The notes: generated by a model not told the origin, from the sequence alone. DNA of 64,000 nt from Candidatus Nanosynbacter sp. HMT-352 (GCF_022819385.1 NZ_CP089290.1:434001-498000), one strand, 5' to 3'. Shown: positions 16,726 through 25,649, counted from the stretch's first letter. Numbers and translations are program-made.

Positions 16726-17016
16726 TTAGAATGGCAAGTTGCCCAAGCCGCCCATCAATGGCTTCATAGTTTCAGCAGCGACTTCCTGAGCCTTTGTCAT
16801 GCCGTCGCGAACTGCGATTTCGATCCAGTGTTCCAACTCTTCGATATTCTCCAAGTCGACCATTTCTGGGTCAATCTTTACAGATTTAATCTTTAACTCG
16901 CCAGTGATTTGCACGATCACAGCGCCATCGCCAGCCTCAACTTCGATGATTTCTTTGCCTAATTGTTTCTGTGCTTTGCGTAATTGTTGCAGCATTTTTA
17001 CCTGATCAAACGCCAT
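16726..17016 (-). CDS. YbaB/EbfC nucleoid-associated protein
   Basis: 96 residues. An N-terminal helix (MLQQLRKAQKQLGKEI) and a central beta sheet with VQITGELKIKSVKIDPE match the YbaB/EbfC DNA-binding dimer family. The family usually sits between dnaX and recR; here recR follows 4 nt downstream. An AGGAGG-type SD precedes the ATG. It binds DNA as a tweezer-like dimer; the exact role is unclear in all species. Confidence 0.93.
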   Translation of the reverse strand: MAFDQVKMLQQLRKAQKQLGKEIIEVEAGDGAVIVQITGELKIKSVKIDPEMVDLENIEELEHWIEIAVRDGMTKAQEVAAETMKPLMGGLGNLPF

Positions 17017-17048
17017 ATTCCTCCTTATTTAACACTTACAATTATACC

Positions 17049-18509
17049 CTATTTGCGGTCGGATGTGTAGATATAGAATCGGTCGCCGTCCTTATGGTCA
17101 TTGACAATTACTGACGACAAGTGCCCAGAGTAAGTCTGCGGAATTTGAGACTTTACGCTGTGGCTAACGTATAAAGTTTGTCCGACGTTTGCTGGTGCTG
17201 TGTGGATAATTGATATTTGGTGATAGTTGTGCTTTTTAAGCGCTTCGTAAATTGGCGATTCTTCTTTGCTGACCAATAACGAGAATGAATCGGTCGGCGC
17301 GGTATTCTTACGGAGCAGAGACAAATCTTTATTGAAGCGTGAAGTTGCTTCTGGGAAATAACGATAACTATCAATGTAGCGGAAGCTGCCGCCTGCCACC
17401 ATAACGATGATTAGCATTGATATGAGAACCAGTCCGGTACCGCGAGCATATGGGTTGCGCGGGAAAAGTCCGTACCACATGTTCATTAGGGATTCCAATC
17501 CGACTGCCAAGAGAATGAATAGCGGGATGATGATTATTGGGGTGAGGCTTGGCTGGAAGATGAGCAGCGCCAATGCTAAGATTAGCCACGACCAAATCAT
17601 AAACGAGCGGGCGCTGGAGATTTTTTGGAAGCTGCGGAATAGCCCTAGTCCGATTAGCACCATTGCGTTGACGTCCATAATTGGCGTGATTTGGTTTCCT
17701 ACGACTGATGGGAAAATGCAAATATATGTGTAATATAAAGTCCTGAGGTTTGCGACAATGTCAAAACTTAGGCTGTTGATGCCGATGAGGCTGTAAAATA
17801 GCGCGTGGGATTTATAGCAAAGAAAACTAATCGCACAACCAATCGCGAATAAAATAGCGGACGGCACAATCCAAGACTTGCGATGTTTTCGGGAGACGAG
17901 GAAATAGCGTGGATGCGGATGTAAAAAGGCGATGATCAGAAGTCCCAGATTGATATACCAAAAATACGGGGTGAAAAGGCTGAGCGCCGTGGTGATCGCT
18001 AAGCTGATTCGCCAAATGGAGGCGTTCTGGGCTTTCTGGAGAATCAATGTGGCAAAAAGCAAAGTTAGCGCGGTGTAAAAGATGTATAAAATGCCAACAG
18101 TTGCGCTTTGTCCGATGAATAAGAATTGTCCGGTCGTTGCCATGATTAATAGCGATAGAATCGTTGTGGACGGCTTAAACCAGCGTTTTAAGAGGAAGAA
18201 AATTGCGACGGAGCTGGCGATTGAAATGATTACGGCGGGCGCTTTAATTGTTAATAAACTGACGCCAAACAGTTTGAAGAATAGCAATTGAATAAGATGG
18301 AATGGCAGATTTGTGACGGCGATTCCTTCTATACTAAAATTCAAGTGATTTGTCGTATTGACCATGTTGATTTCTGCTTGTGACAAACCTCCCGGCACGT
18401 GCAACGCGGAAATTATAATAGCCCCCACGTATAGTAACGCCAGCAACGTATAGCCGAAAACGTAGCGCCATCGGTAAAGGAATATATCGGTAACTTTTTG
18501 CTTTTTCAT
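17049..18509 (-). CDS. Multi-pass membrane protein, GT-C/PMT-like glycosyltransferase
   Basis: 486 residues with about 11-12 hydrophobic helices across residues 15-370, then a soluble C-terminal domain of about 110 residues. The N-terminal external loop after the first helix (GGLSQAEINMVN) is where GT-C enzymes keep their catalytic acidic residue; here that would be E42. Overall shape fits the ArnT/PMT-like lipid-linked sugar transferases, but no decisive motif is seen. TATAAT lies 7 nt before the ATG with no SD. It may add sugars to surface proteins or lipids. Confidence 0.6.
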   Translation of the reverse strand: MKKQKVTDIFLYRWRYVFGYTLLALLYVGAIIISALHVPGGLSQAEINMVNTTNHLNFSIEGIAVTNLPFHLIQLLFFKLFGVSLLTIKAPAVIISIASSVAIFFLLKRWFKPSTTILSLLIMATTGQFLFIGQSATVGILYIFYTALTLLFATLILQKAQNASIWRISLAITTALSLFTPYFWYINLGLLIIAFLHPHPRYFLVSRKHRKSWIVPSAILFAIGCAISFLCYKSHALFYSLIGINSLSFDIVANLRTLYYTYICIFPSVVGNQITPIMDVNAMVLIGLGLFRSFQKISSARSFMIWSWLILALALLIFQPSLTPIIIIPLFILLAVGLESLMNMWYGLFPRNPYARGTGLVLISMLIIVMVAGGSFRYIDSYRYFPEATSRFNKDLSLLRKNTAPTDSFSLLVSKEESPIYEALKKHNYHQISIIHTAPANVGQTLYVSHSVKSQIPQTYSGHLSSVIVNDHKDGDRFYIYTSDRK

Positions 18510-18530
18510 TGGTATGATTATAGCACAATT

Positions 18531-19883
18531 CTATTCATGCTTGCGATCCAGGCTCATAAAGCGTAGGCGCTCTGGGTGGAAGTACAATTGGACTTTACCG
18601 ACTGGGCCGTTACGATGCTTGGCGATGATGAGGTCTGTAATATTCTGAACTTCCGGGTTGTCAGGCTCGTAATATCCAGGGCGATAAATAAAGCTCACGA
18701 TGTCGGCGTCCTGCTCAATGGAACCAGATTCACGCAGGTCGGCTAGTTGCGGAATTGGTGGCGTGCGCGATTCGACAGAACGGCTCAGCTGACTCAGGGC
18801 AATTAGCGGCACATTCAATTCGCGAGCAATAAGCTTCAGTCCACGGGAAATTTCCGAAACTTCCTGAACGCGGTTCCCGTTGTGGTTTCCGTTGGCTTGC
18901 ATAAGCTGCAAATAGTCGACGATAATTAGCCCTAATGGATTTTCGTGGGCAATTCGACGCGCTTTAGTGCGCATTTCCAAAACTGACAGCCCCGGTGTGT
19001 CATCGATGTAAATTGGCGCCTCAGCCATTTCACCCATAGCTTCAGACAATTTAGCAAAATCTTCGTCGCTCAGATTTCCGGTGCGAATATTCCAGCTATC
19101 AACACCCGATGCATCTGCCAGCATACGGTCGACCAGCTGTTCCTTACTCATCTCCAGACTGAAGAATAGGACGGGACTCTTTTCAATTGTTGCCACGTTA
19201 TAAGCCAAATTCGTCACCAGCGTCGTCTTACCCATGGCTGGACGCGCGGCCAGAATGATCAAGTCCGATTTTTGTAGACCAGCGGTCATATTGTCCAGAT
19301 CACGATAACCAGTGCGAACTCCCCTGAGAGAGCCTTTATTCTTACTAAGCTCTTCAATTCGGTCAAAGCTATCCGTCAGAATACTTTCCAGGCTGACCAA
19401 ATCTTGCTTGGTTGATTGGTCTGACACGCTGAAAAGTTCAGCTTCAGCCTTCTCTAATAATTCCTGCGTGGTCGTCGATTCGTCATAGCCAAGTTCTGAA
19501 ATATCGCCGCTCGCTTTTATTAGGCGCCTGCGAACCGCTGCTTGCGCAATCATTTCCGCATAAGCCGATGCGTGCGCTGCCGTTGGGACGTAATTTGTTA
19601 GCTCTGTCAGATATGCCGAGCCGCCAACCAATTCCAGTTCATCCTTACGTTTCAACTCGTCGGTTAAGGTCAGGAGGTCGACGGGCTTATGTTTTTCAAA
19701 TAGCCGCATCATTCCAGCAAAAATCAATCCGTGATTCTTGTCGTAAAAATCGCTAGGGTGAGTAATTTCTGCGGCGTCCGCCAAAACTTCCTCGTCAATT
19801 AAAACCGCCCCAAGCAAACTCTTTTCTGCGTCCAAATTTTGTGGCGGTATCTTCCCTTTTACTTCTTCACTCTTGTCTGCCAT
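18531..19883 (-). CDS. dnaB: Replicative DNA helicase DnaB
   Basis: 450 residues. The N-terminal DnaB domain begins PPQNLDAEKSLLGAVL, and the RecA-like domain has Walker A ARPAMGKTTL near 214, Walker B LIIVDYLQLM and the family motif LRESGSIEQDADIV. It forms the hexameric replication-fork helicase. The ATG shares its base with the dnaX stop region, so dnaX and dnaB are coupled, a CPR-type arrangement that puts loader and helicase in one operon. No intein is present. Confidence 0.97.
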   Translation of the reverse strand: MADKSEEVKGKIPPQNLDAEKSLLGAVLIDEEVLADAAEITHPSDFYDKNHGLIFAGMMRLFEKHKPVDLLTLTDELKRKDELELVGGSAYLTELTNYVPTAAHASAYAEMIAQAAVRRRLIKASGDISELGYDESTTTQELLEKAEAELFSVSDQSTKQDLVSLESILTDSFDRIEELSKNKGSLRGVRTGYRDLDNMTAGLQKSDLIILAARPAMGKTTLVTNLAYNVATIEKSPVLFFSLEMSKEQLVDRMLADASGVDSWNIRTGNLSDEDFAKLSEAMGEMAEAPIYIDDTPGLSVLEMRTKARRIAHENPLGLIIVDYLQLMQANGNHNGNRVQEVSEISRGLKLIARELNVPLIALSQLSRSVESRTPPIPQLADLRESGSIEQDADIVSFIYRPGYYEPDNPEVQNITDLIIAKHRNGPVGKVQLYFHPERLRFMSLDRKHE

Positions 19884-21331
19884 TAAATATCCTCCAGCTT
19901 AACTTCTTCGCCGCCACCCATTAATTCTGCAATTTCCGCCAATTTTTCGTCCTCTGGCGGTTTCTTCTCTCCAATTATATCAATTTCCAAATCCATCGCG
20001 GTTTCTTCTGAGATAATTTCCGAGATCAATGGTTTGTTTTTTGCGTCGTCCAGTTTTTTCTTATAAAACGCAGAACCTGCGTAAATTGTCAATTTTTCAC
20101 CGTCAAATGACCACTGACTTTTCTGCAATAATGACGCCAGCCCGAGGGATTTTTCCTTCGCTCTTTCAATGACTTTTTCCCAATTTAGCGCTAGTGGCGC
20201 GTCGGTTTTCTTTGGTTTTGCGGCAGTTTTTTTTGCTGGATCGGCTGGTTTTTCTTCTTTTTCAATCGGCTTTTCGGTCGGTTTTGCTGACTCTGCGGGC
20301 TTAATTGGTGTTGGTTTTTCGGCGGGTTTTTGGGTCGCAGTTTGAGTTGTATCTTTCTTTGTCGCAACTGGCTTTTCTGTTGGCTGAGAATTGCTATTCA
20401 TGAATATCGTCAATAATTTCAAGTCTGGGTGCGGGTGTCGATCAACCTCGATCAATTGCTGAACTAACCTAATAAGATTCGGATTTTTCCGTAACCTATT
20501 GCGAGCAATCGACAATAATTGATGTGACACGATAACTGAATTTGCGCCGCTATTTTCTAATTCCTGAAAGATGTTTAAGACTTTTTCGTTGTCGTCGGAT
20601 GGATATGAATCCAACAAATTGCCGAGCATCGTCGCGTCGCTCAGCCCCAAATATTCGGTAACCATATTCGCTGTCAACGGCTGGTCTGGAGTTGCTAAAA
20701 TCGACAATTGGTCAAGCGTACTGATGCCGTCACGGAATCCGCCACGGGAACGTTCAGCGATTAACCTGGCGGCGTCCTCTTCAATTGCGAATCCCTCTTT
20801 TTTCGCTATATTCATTAACTGGCGCGTCATAATTTCCGTCGGAATTGGGCGGAAGAAAAATTGCTGCACACGGCTAAGAATGGTGGCTGGAAGTTTGTCG
20901 GCGTCGGTTGTAGCTAAGATAAATACCACGTGCTCTGGCGGTTCTTCCAGGGTTTTTAATAGCGCGTTAAATGCCGATTTTGACAGCATGTGAACTTCGT
21001 CGATGATATAAACTTTTTTCGGCGCAGAAACAGGCGCGACTTGGGCTTTTTCCCTTAAGGCTCGAATGTCATCAACGCCGTTATTGCTGGCTGCGTCAAT
21101 TTCAATAATATCCAAGTTTGAAGAATCGTCATCATATGGCAAATGGTTAATCTCGTGCGCCAGAATTCGCGCCACCGATGTTTTTCCCACGCCACGCGGT
21201 CCAGTCAACAAGTACGCATGAGCAATTTTTCCCTGCTCTAACGCTCGACGTAAAATACTAGTCACGTGATCTTGACCTAAAACTTCATCCAAACTGCGAC
21301 TGCGATATTTACGATATAGCGCCTGACTCAT
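19883..21331 (-). CDS. dnaX: DNA polymerase III subunit gamma/tau
   Basis: 482 residues. The AAA+ clamp-loader core has Walker A GPRGVGKTS (44-52), IEIDAASNNGVDD, and IIDEVHMLSK. The cysteine zinc module normally inserted after Walker A is missing, replaced by NHLPYDDDSSNLD. A Pro/Lys/Thr-rich linker (about 315-385) leads to a tau-like C-terminal domain. In the linker, GCA AAA AAA ACT (A8 run, 20227-20234, near residue 366) is a slippery site; a -1 slip ends after about 20 codons, which would give a shorter gamma form. The start has GAGGAG upstream. Confidence 0.95.
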   Translation of the reverse strand: MSQALYRKYRSRSLDEVLGQDHVTSILRRALEQGKIAHAYLLTGPRGVGKTSVARILAHEINHLPYDDDSSNLDIIEIDAASNNGVDDIRALREKAQVAPVSAPKKVYIIDEVHMLSKSAFNALLKTLEEPPEHVVFILATTDADKLPATILSRVQQFFFRPIPTEIMTRQLMNIAKKEGFAIEEDAARLIAERSRGGFRDGISTLDQLSILATPDQPLTANMVTEYLGLSDATMLGNLLDSYPSDDNEKVLNIFQELENSGANSVIVSHQLLSIARNRLRKNPNLIRLVQQLIEVDRHPHPDLKLLTIFMNSNSQPTEKPVATKKDTTQTATQKPAEKPTPIKPAESAKPTEKPIEKEEKPADPAKKTAAKPKKTDAPLALNWEKVIERAKEKSLGLASLLQKSQWSFDGEKLTIYAGSAFYKKKLDDAKNKPLISEIISEETAMDLEIDIIGEKKPPEDEKLAEIAELMGGGEEVKLEDI

Positions 21332-21377
21332 CCCCTCATGCTCCTCATGAGATAATTATAGCAGAAAACGGCATTTT

Positions 21378-21770
21378 TTATGGATAGCGCAGATCGATTT
21401 TGTGTTTTGTTTCGGCGACATAAAAACGGTAGTAACTATTAGGGCCTGACACGGTTGGATTTTCAAGTATCTCGTCGTTTTCTTTTATTTCAATATGCTC
21501 ATTGTTACTGTACGGCTTGATAAGCTTAGTAAATTCAAATGCATATTCACCAGAGATATTCTTTAACTCTTGACTTTGATTTATTGGGTCGGCATAGTCG
21601 GTCATAACTAGTATAAGAAAGTATCCATCCTTACCGCCGAATAGATGAAAAGTCGTATCTGGACTAAGCGGTATCAGTGGTGCGAATTGTCGAACATAAC
21701 CCAATTTTTTCAGAATTGGAAATGCTTCAAAAACTACAGACGGAAATACAAAATTTGAGTAATTGTTCAT
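21378..21770 (-). CDS. Hypothetical protein
   Basis: About 130 residues from the ATG at 21770 (MNNYSNFVF); an upstream in-frame start would overlap the preceding gene heavily. No domain is recognised; no signal peptide or membrane helix is apparent. Aromatic-rich beta-like segments (DTTFHLFGGKDGYFLILV, YYRFYVAE) suggest a compact globular fold. It follows the 111-residue gene by 16 nt on the same strand, so the two probably act together, possibly as a small paired unit. Confidence 0.55.
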   Translation of the reverse strand: MNNYSNFVFPSVVFEAFPILKKLGYVRQFAPLIPLSPDTTFHLFGGKDGYFLILVMTDYADPINQSQELKNISGEYAFEFTKLIKPYSNNEHIEIKENDEILENPTVSGPNSYYRFYVAETKHKIDLRYP

Positions 21771-21786
21771 GTCTATAGGTGATAAT

Positions 21787-22122
21787 TTATTCGCCAAATT
21801 TATTTTTACCGTATTCGATAAATTGATCAATAGGTTTAGCAAACTCGGCGGCCCAGCCGTCATCTTCTTTCTTTCTCTTTGCGTTGGCTAGGACTGTTCC
21901 TATATATTCTTGTAACGACATACCGAGGCCGTCCGCACCCTCTTCTCCATTATCGCGCAGCCGTACGCACAACATACCAAAAATTGCCAATGCTATATCA
22001 TTGGCACGTGTTAAAATCTTAACATTATCAAGATTTTCATCGGCAAGCTGCTTGACTGTTTTAATAAGTTCCCAATCAGATTGGGTGTACGACTCAAAAT
22101 CTTTTTCTGTCCATTCTGACAT
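21787..22122 (-). CDS. Hypothetical helical protein
   Basis: 111 residues, predicted mostly helical, acidic N-terminus (MSEWTEKDFESYTQSDW). No family recognised. An AGAGGATTCACT stretch precedes the ATG. It is the first of two small cotranscribed genes downstream of a Gly-rich small gene on the same strand. No catalytic motif is seen. Confidence 0.6.
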   Translation of the reverse strand: MSEWTEKDFESYTQSDWELIKTVKQLADENLDNVKILTRANDIALAIFGMLCVRLRDNGEEGADGLGMSLQEYIGTVLANAKRKKEDDGWAAEFAKPIDQFIEYGKNKFGE

Positions 22123-22203
22123 AGTGAATCCTCTAGGTAAGTGAGTAGTTTTATATCATACTCAGGATAAGACATTTTTCAGGTCATGTCCAGGACGATG
22201 GGT

Positions 22204-22476
22204 CTAGTGGCCAGGGCCGGTGGTGTACTGGCCGCGGTTGGTACCGTTGTTGTTGGATCCGTTGCCAGACCCGTAGTGGTCGTGGTTGTCGCTCTCGAGG
22301 AACGAGTAGTGCGTCGCACCGTCGGCGAGACCACCGCCGACGCCCATACCGCCGCTGCGGTCGCCATCTCCGATGAGGGTGTGTCCCTCCTTCGGACCGC
22401 TACCGAACGACATGGTGATGGGGTTGCCCTCAGAGTCGCAGCCACCCATCGGCTCGCTCCACCAGTTCTTTCCCAT
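22204..22476 (-). CDS. Small Gly/Asn/His-rich protein, GC-rich gene
   Basis: 90 residues, MGKNWWSEPMGGCDSEG onward, ending in an Asn/Gly-rich, His-containing tail (GSGNGSNNNGTNRG). No signal peptide, membrane helix or family is recognised. The ATG is fixed by AAGGAG 8 nt upstream. G+C is far above the neighbours. The coding sequence has nested hairpins: GTCGGCG/CGCCGAC (22321-22341), and TCCGA-GAGGG paired with CCCTC-TCGGA. The leader also has hairpins GCGTC/GACGC and GCGGAG/CTCCGC. Its promoter matches that of the unknown gene at 12814. It may be acquired; function unknown. Confidence 0.6.
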   Translation of the reverse strand: MGKNWWSEPMGGCDSEGNPITMSFGSGPKEGHTLIGDGDRSGGMGVGGGLADGATHYSFLESDNHDHYGSGNGSNNNGTNRGQYTTGPGH

Positions 22477-22570
22477 GATAACTCCTTCTGGAGTCGGGCG
22501 GAGAAAATAAATCCTCCGCAAAACGGTGCGTCGATTTGACGCAAGCTAACACGCGTTGTGAAAGCTAATA

Positions 22571-22599
22571 TATATATCAATAATAGAATAAAATGTCAA
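22571..22599 (-). promoter_or_regulatory. Canonical promoter of the Gly-rich gene
   Basis: TTGACA (22599-22594), 17-nt spacer, TATATA (22576-22571). Through TGATATA it differs from the promoter at 13627-13655 at only one position. Confidence 0.78.
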
Positions 22600-22666
22600 G
22601 CAATTTTGTCAAAAATATATCACAATAATAATGTCATCTCTGTTAAAAAAGGAGATTTTGTGTCTT

Positions 22667-23542
22667 TTAAAATAACGTTAATTGCTCGGTTGGTAAATCC
22701 AGCTCAATTTCTCCGTCAACTTTTTGCGCCCGATAGCCAATAAGCTTTTTAACGTTGTAAGCCAGCAGCTGATCGTCGTAATCAGTGATGACAATTGAGC
22801 CGATGATACTGCGTACATGTCCGACTAATTGACTGCAATCCTTCATTAAAACGACACGTGACAAATCAACGCCAGCGGTTTGAAAATAATCTTCGCAAGG
22901 AATTAGCTCGGATTTCGGAAACGACACGCCAATTTTCTGCTCAATTTCAAGTAATTTTTGTCGCAATTCTTTTTCGCCAATCACACGATCAAAAGGTAGT
23001 TTTATCAATTCCAGCTTTTTGTGAACTGGCAGAGTTTCAACTATTCCGTCCAGCTTGGAAATTTTTGCCTCATATTGCCTGGCGATTAATGCCGAAGAAA
23101 ACGTTTCTAATTTTATGGCTAATCGCGCTCCCTGCTCCAATAATCTCCGAATTCCGCGCTCTTCTTGCGAGATTCCAACTTTTATGACGTTCGGCGCGAA
23201 GTACGCCAAGTAAACAAAGTGCGGATTTTGATTGATTTTTTCTTGTTGAGCGGAAACCGAATTGGCGTTGTAAAATGCTGGATTGAAGCCGGTTTTATCG
23301 CGGCATTTTAAGCAATTTTCATACTTTTCATCAACCGTGGCGTAATCTGGACAAATTTGGCTACAGCGATTCTCAAAATCCACCCAACCCGCGCAATATT
23401 TAACAGAAAAATCGAACTCAAGAGATAAATCTTGTCCGAATAATTCATAACGCTCAATTTTATCGCCAACTTGACATCCAATAAAGGGTTTATTGTCGGC
23501 GTTAAAACTGGCATAACTGAGCAGAAACTCGCTCGGTAGCAT
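22667..23542 (-). CDS. DUF2797-family protein
   Basis: 291 residues. Cysteine pairs near residues 50-80 (C..RCSQIC, NCLKC) could bind a metal. The central segment FVYLAYFAPNVIKVGISQ followed by RRLLEQGAR is the DUF2797 hallmark, resembling a GIY-YIG nuclease core. The family is widespread but uncharacterised. An AAGGAAA stretch precedes the ATG. It lies 10 nt downstream of the 171-residue conserved gene on the same strand, so probably one operon. A nucleic-acid role is likely by analogy. Confidence 0.75.
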   Translation of the reverse strand: MLPSEFLLSYASFNADNKPFIGCQVGDKIERYELFGQDLSLEFDFSVKYCAGWVDFENRCSQICPDYATVDEKYENCLKCRDKTGFNPAFYNANSVSAQQEKINQNPHFVYLAYFAPNVIKVGISQEERGIRRLLEQGARLAIKLETFSSALIARQYEAKISKLDGIVETLPVHKKLELIKLPFDRVIGEKELRQKLLEIEQKIGVSFPKSELIPCEDYFQTAGVDLSRVVLMKDCSQLVGHVRSIIGSIVITDYDDQLLAYNVKKLIGYRAQKVDGEIELDLPTEQLTLF

Positions 23543-23551
23543 CGAGTTTCC

Positions 23552-24067
23552 TTACAATGCAGCTTCGACTGCAGCCCAAGTTGCGTCAGGATTGTCTTCA
23601 GGGATGATGATTGTAACTTGGTCGCCGACGTTAATTCGGAAGTAAGTTACGCTAGCAAGCAAAATACGATATTCGCGGCCAGAAGCCTCGACGTAGTAAA
23701 TTCCGTCGTGCTGGACAAGTGTTCCGATAACTTGCTTTCGTGGTACAGGGCCGATTTGCTTATAAATAAAGCTGCCATCTTCAGCGATTGTCAATTTCAT
23801 CAAGTCGCCCTCAACCAGTTTCGACTTTGAAGCGTAGTTGGCTGGGATTGGGTAATTTTTACCATCCGGGCTAAGCATCATTTGTCCGTCAAATACGCCT
23901 TCGATAATCTTTCCCGCTACGTTATCTGACGAAGTTTTTGGCGTAACAACTTGACCATCATCGCCAATAATACTAATCAATAACTCTTTTGCGGCAGCTA
24001 AATTGGTTTCCGCCTCTTGAATAAGTGTTCTCAGACGCTTAATTTGCTTTTCTGGTAATTCAGACAT
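23552..24067 (-). CDS. Conserved CPR-type protein of unknown function
   Basis: 171 residues. An N-terminal coil (KQIKRLRTLIQEAETNLAAAKELL) is followed by two beta-rich modules: GKIIEGVFDGQMMLSPDG with NYASKSKLVEGDLMKL, and GREYRILLASVTYFRINVGD. The repeated GD at strand ends suggests tandem OB- or TRAM-like barrels. I recall similar unnamed proteins in Patescibacteria, but this is from memory, not a search. It lies upstream of the DUF2797 gene. RNA or ribosome binding is a guess. Confidence 0.65.
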   Translation of the reverse strand: MSELPEKQIKRLRTLIQEAETNLAAAKELLISIIGDDGQVVTPKTSSDNVAGKIIEGVFDGQMMLSPDGKNYPIPANYASKSKLVEGDLMKLTIAEDGSFIYKQIGPVPRKQVIGTLVQHDGIYYVEASGREYRILLASVTYFRINVGDQVTIIIPEDNPDATWAAVEAAL

Positions 24068-24317
24068 GGTTCTCGCAATTCCTTTGTCTATTTTTTATAA
24101 TACTTAACTAATATATAGCATATCCTTACATTTATATCAAGTCGCGTTATCTATTTTTATCCAATTTTCCACAGCGCTATAAGATATGAATAAAAAAGTG
24201 TTGCAAATTTTACTCTTGAAATTGACGTGCGGTTCGTGATATTAAGATTGGCGACATAAAAATCACCGCCCAGAGCGGACGGTGATTAAACGAAACAAAT
24301 TGGCGTTATATAACAAA
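24068..24317. other. Intergenic region without a gene
   Basis: 250 bp, A+T-rich, between rplL and the conserved CPR gene. It holds the rplL terminator (24261-24287) and, on the minus strand, the promoter area for the downstream gene. No reading frame or RNA is recognised. Confidence 0.6.
24261..24287 (-). terminator. Terminator of rplJL
   Basis: AATCACCG and CGGTGATT pair around an 11-nt loop and are followed on the minus strand by TTTTTATG. Confidence 0.88.
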
Positions 24318-24695
24318 TTATGAAAGCTCGACAGTAGCGCCAGCGTCTTCCAAAGTTTTCTTTGCAGCTTCAGCTTCGTCTTTAGAAACTTTTTCCTTGA
24401 CTGGTGCTGGAGCGCCGTCAACGATAGCTTTTGCTTCACCTAGACCTAGGCCAGTGATTTCTTTAACAGCCTTGATGACTGCAACCTTCTGAGAACCAGC
24501 GTCTTTCAAAGTAACTGTGAACTCAGTTTTTTCGTCAGCAGCAGCGGCGTCACCACCAGCAGCTGGACCAGCAACAGCGACAGCTGCAGCAGCTGGCTCG
24601 ATGCCGTATTCTTCTTTAAGATGATTTTTCAATTCGTTAACTTCTAGAACTGTCAATTTTACAAGTTCTTCAGCCAATTTCTTAATATCAGCCAT
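24318..24695 (-). CDS. rplL: 50S ribosomal protein L7/L12
   Basis: 125 residues, normal size. N-terminal dimerisation helices ([20 protein letters not shown]), an Ala-rich hinge (37-55), then the C-terminal domain with [13 protein letters not shown] and [16 protein letters not shown]12 dimers on L10 form the ribosomal stalk that recruits translation factors. It follows rplJ in one operon ending in a clear terminator. Confidence 0.98.
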   Translation of the reverse strand: MADIKKLAEELVKLTVLEVNELKNHLKEEYGIEPAAAAVAVAGPAAGGDAAAADEKTEFTVTLKDAGSQKVAVIKAVKEITGLGLGEAKAIVDGAPAPVKEKVSKDEAEAAKKTLEDAGATVELS

Positions 24696-24760
24696 TGATA
24701 TTCTCCTTTATTATTATGTTGTTGCGATTGTTGCAACGTTACTAGTGTTGATTGCTAAAC

Positions 24761-25285
24761 TTAAGCAGTAGCTTTGGCTTCGATGCCGTCCAAAAGTCCG
24801 TGCAAATTGCCGCCAAGCGCGTTGACCGTGTCGTGTACTGGTGATAGCAATTGTGATACCACTTGAGCAACGAGTTGGTCTTTGCTTGGTAGGCCTGCCA
24901 ATGCTTTAACGTCAGCTTCGCTAATTGCCAAGCCTTCGCCTGAGAAGCCACCTGCAAGTTGTAATGCTGGATGTGTTTTTGCAAACGTATCCAATACCTT
25001 TGCTGGCATAACTTCATCTTCGCTACTTACGGCGTAAACCAATTGACCAACCAATAAGCTGGTGTCGGTTTCTTTGTAAGTGTCGATTTCCTGAAGAGCT
25101 ACACGTACCAATCGGTTTTTAACAACCTTGATGGTAACGCCCGCTTCGCGAGCTGCCTTGCGTAGTTCTTGTAGGTCGGCAACGGTAAGAGTTTGATATC
25201 GAGCAAAAGCCGTACCCTTAGCGTCTTTTAATAGCTCTGTCAGTTCAGCAACCAAAGTTTGTTTTTTATCGCGTGAAATTGCCAT
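24761..25285 (-). CDS. rplJ: 50S ribosomal protein L10
   Basis: 174 residues. FARYQTLTVADLQELRK and VKNRLVRVAL are typical L10 N-terminal sequences; the C-terminal helix (QLLSPVHDTVNALGG) binds L12 dimers. The ATG is preceded by AAAGGATTTTT, the same SD context as rplA. It is preceded by a recognisable L10 leader RNA, so synthesis is probably autoregulated. rplA and rplK, the usual upstream partners, are separated from it here by a surface-protein gene, eno and tsaC. Confidence 0.97.
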   Translation of the reverse strand: MAISRDKKQTLVAELTELLKDAKGTAFARYQTLTVADLQELRKAAREAGVTIKVVKNRLVRVALQEIDTYKETDTSLLVGQLVYAVSSEDEVMPAKVLDTFAKTHPALQLAGGFSGEGLAISEADVKALAGLPSKDQLVAQVVSQLLSPVHDTVNALGGNLHGLLDGIEAKATA

Positions 25286-25347
25286 AAAAATCCTTTCTTT
25301 GATTGAGTTAATTTGTTATGTGCCAATTTGTTAACGTACGGTAATGG

Positions 25348-25464
25348 AGAATCAAAAAACGTCTTTGATTCTCGCACTACCAAAGACGTCAAATAAAACT
25401 GTTAGTTTCATCCCTCGGTGGCATTTTTATACTTGTTTTACACCAAGTCGCCACTGTCTTTGGT
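25348..25464 (-). promoter_or_regulatory. Ribosomal protein L10 leader with alternative terminator
   Basis: In the minus-strand RNA, ACCAAAGACAG (from 25464) pairs with GTCTTTGGT (25386-25378), enclosing GCCACCGAGG, the pattern of L10-binding leaders. The same GTCTTTG arm can instead pair with CAAAGACGTTTTTT to form a terminator, and CAAAGACG can also join GAGAATCAAA/TTTGATTCTC. A TACAAT -10 box lies just upstream near 25478. Confidence 0.82.
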
Positions 25465-25592
25465 AATGTTCTAGATCATTGTAGCAGAAATGACAACGAA
25501 AAACAAGAGTTATGGCGATTATTTTCCAGCCGATTATTTTACAATAATAACGTAATAAAATCAATAGGTGTCTATGTCTAACCAAAGAGAAA

Positions 25593-25615
25593 ACCCGCTC
25601 CGTAATGGAGCGGGT
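25593..25615 (-). terminator. Terminator of the LPITG surface-protein gene
   Basis: ACCCGCTCC and GGAGCGGGT pair around a 5-nt loop, followed on the minus strand by TTTTCTCT. Confidence 0.85.
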
Positions 25616-25649
25616 ATGGAACCTCCTTTCTCTCTGTACCTGAGTTCTC

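Noticed and set aside
22186..22539. Plus-strand Val/Arg-rich frame opposite the Gly-rich gene
   Set aside because: The minus-strand frame has promoter, structured leader and SD; the plus frame has none.
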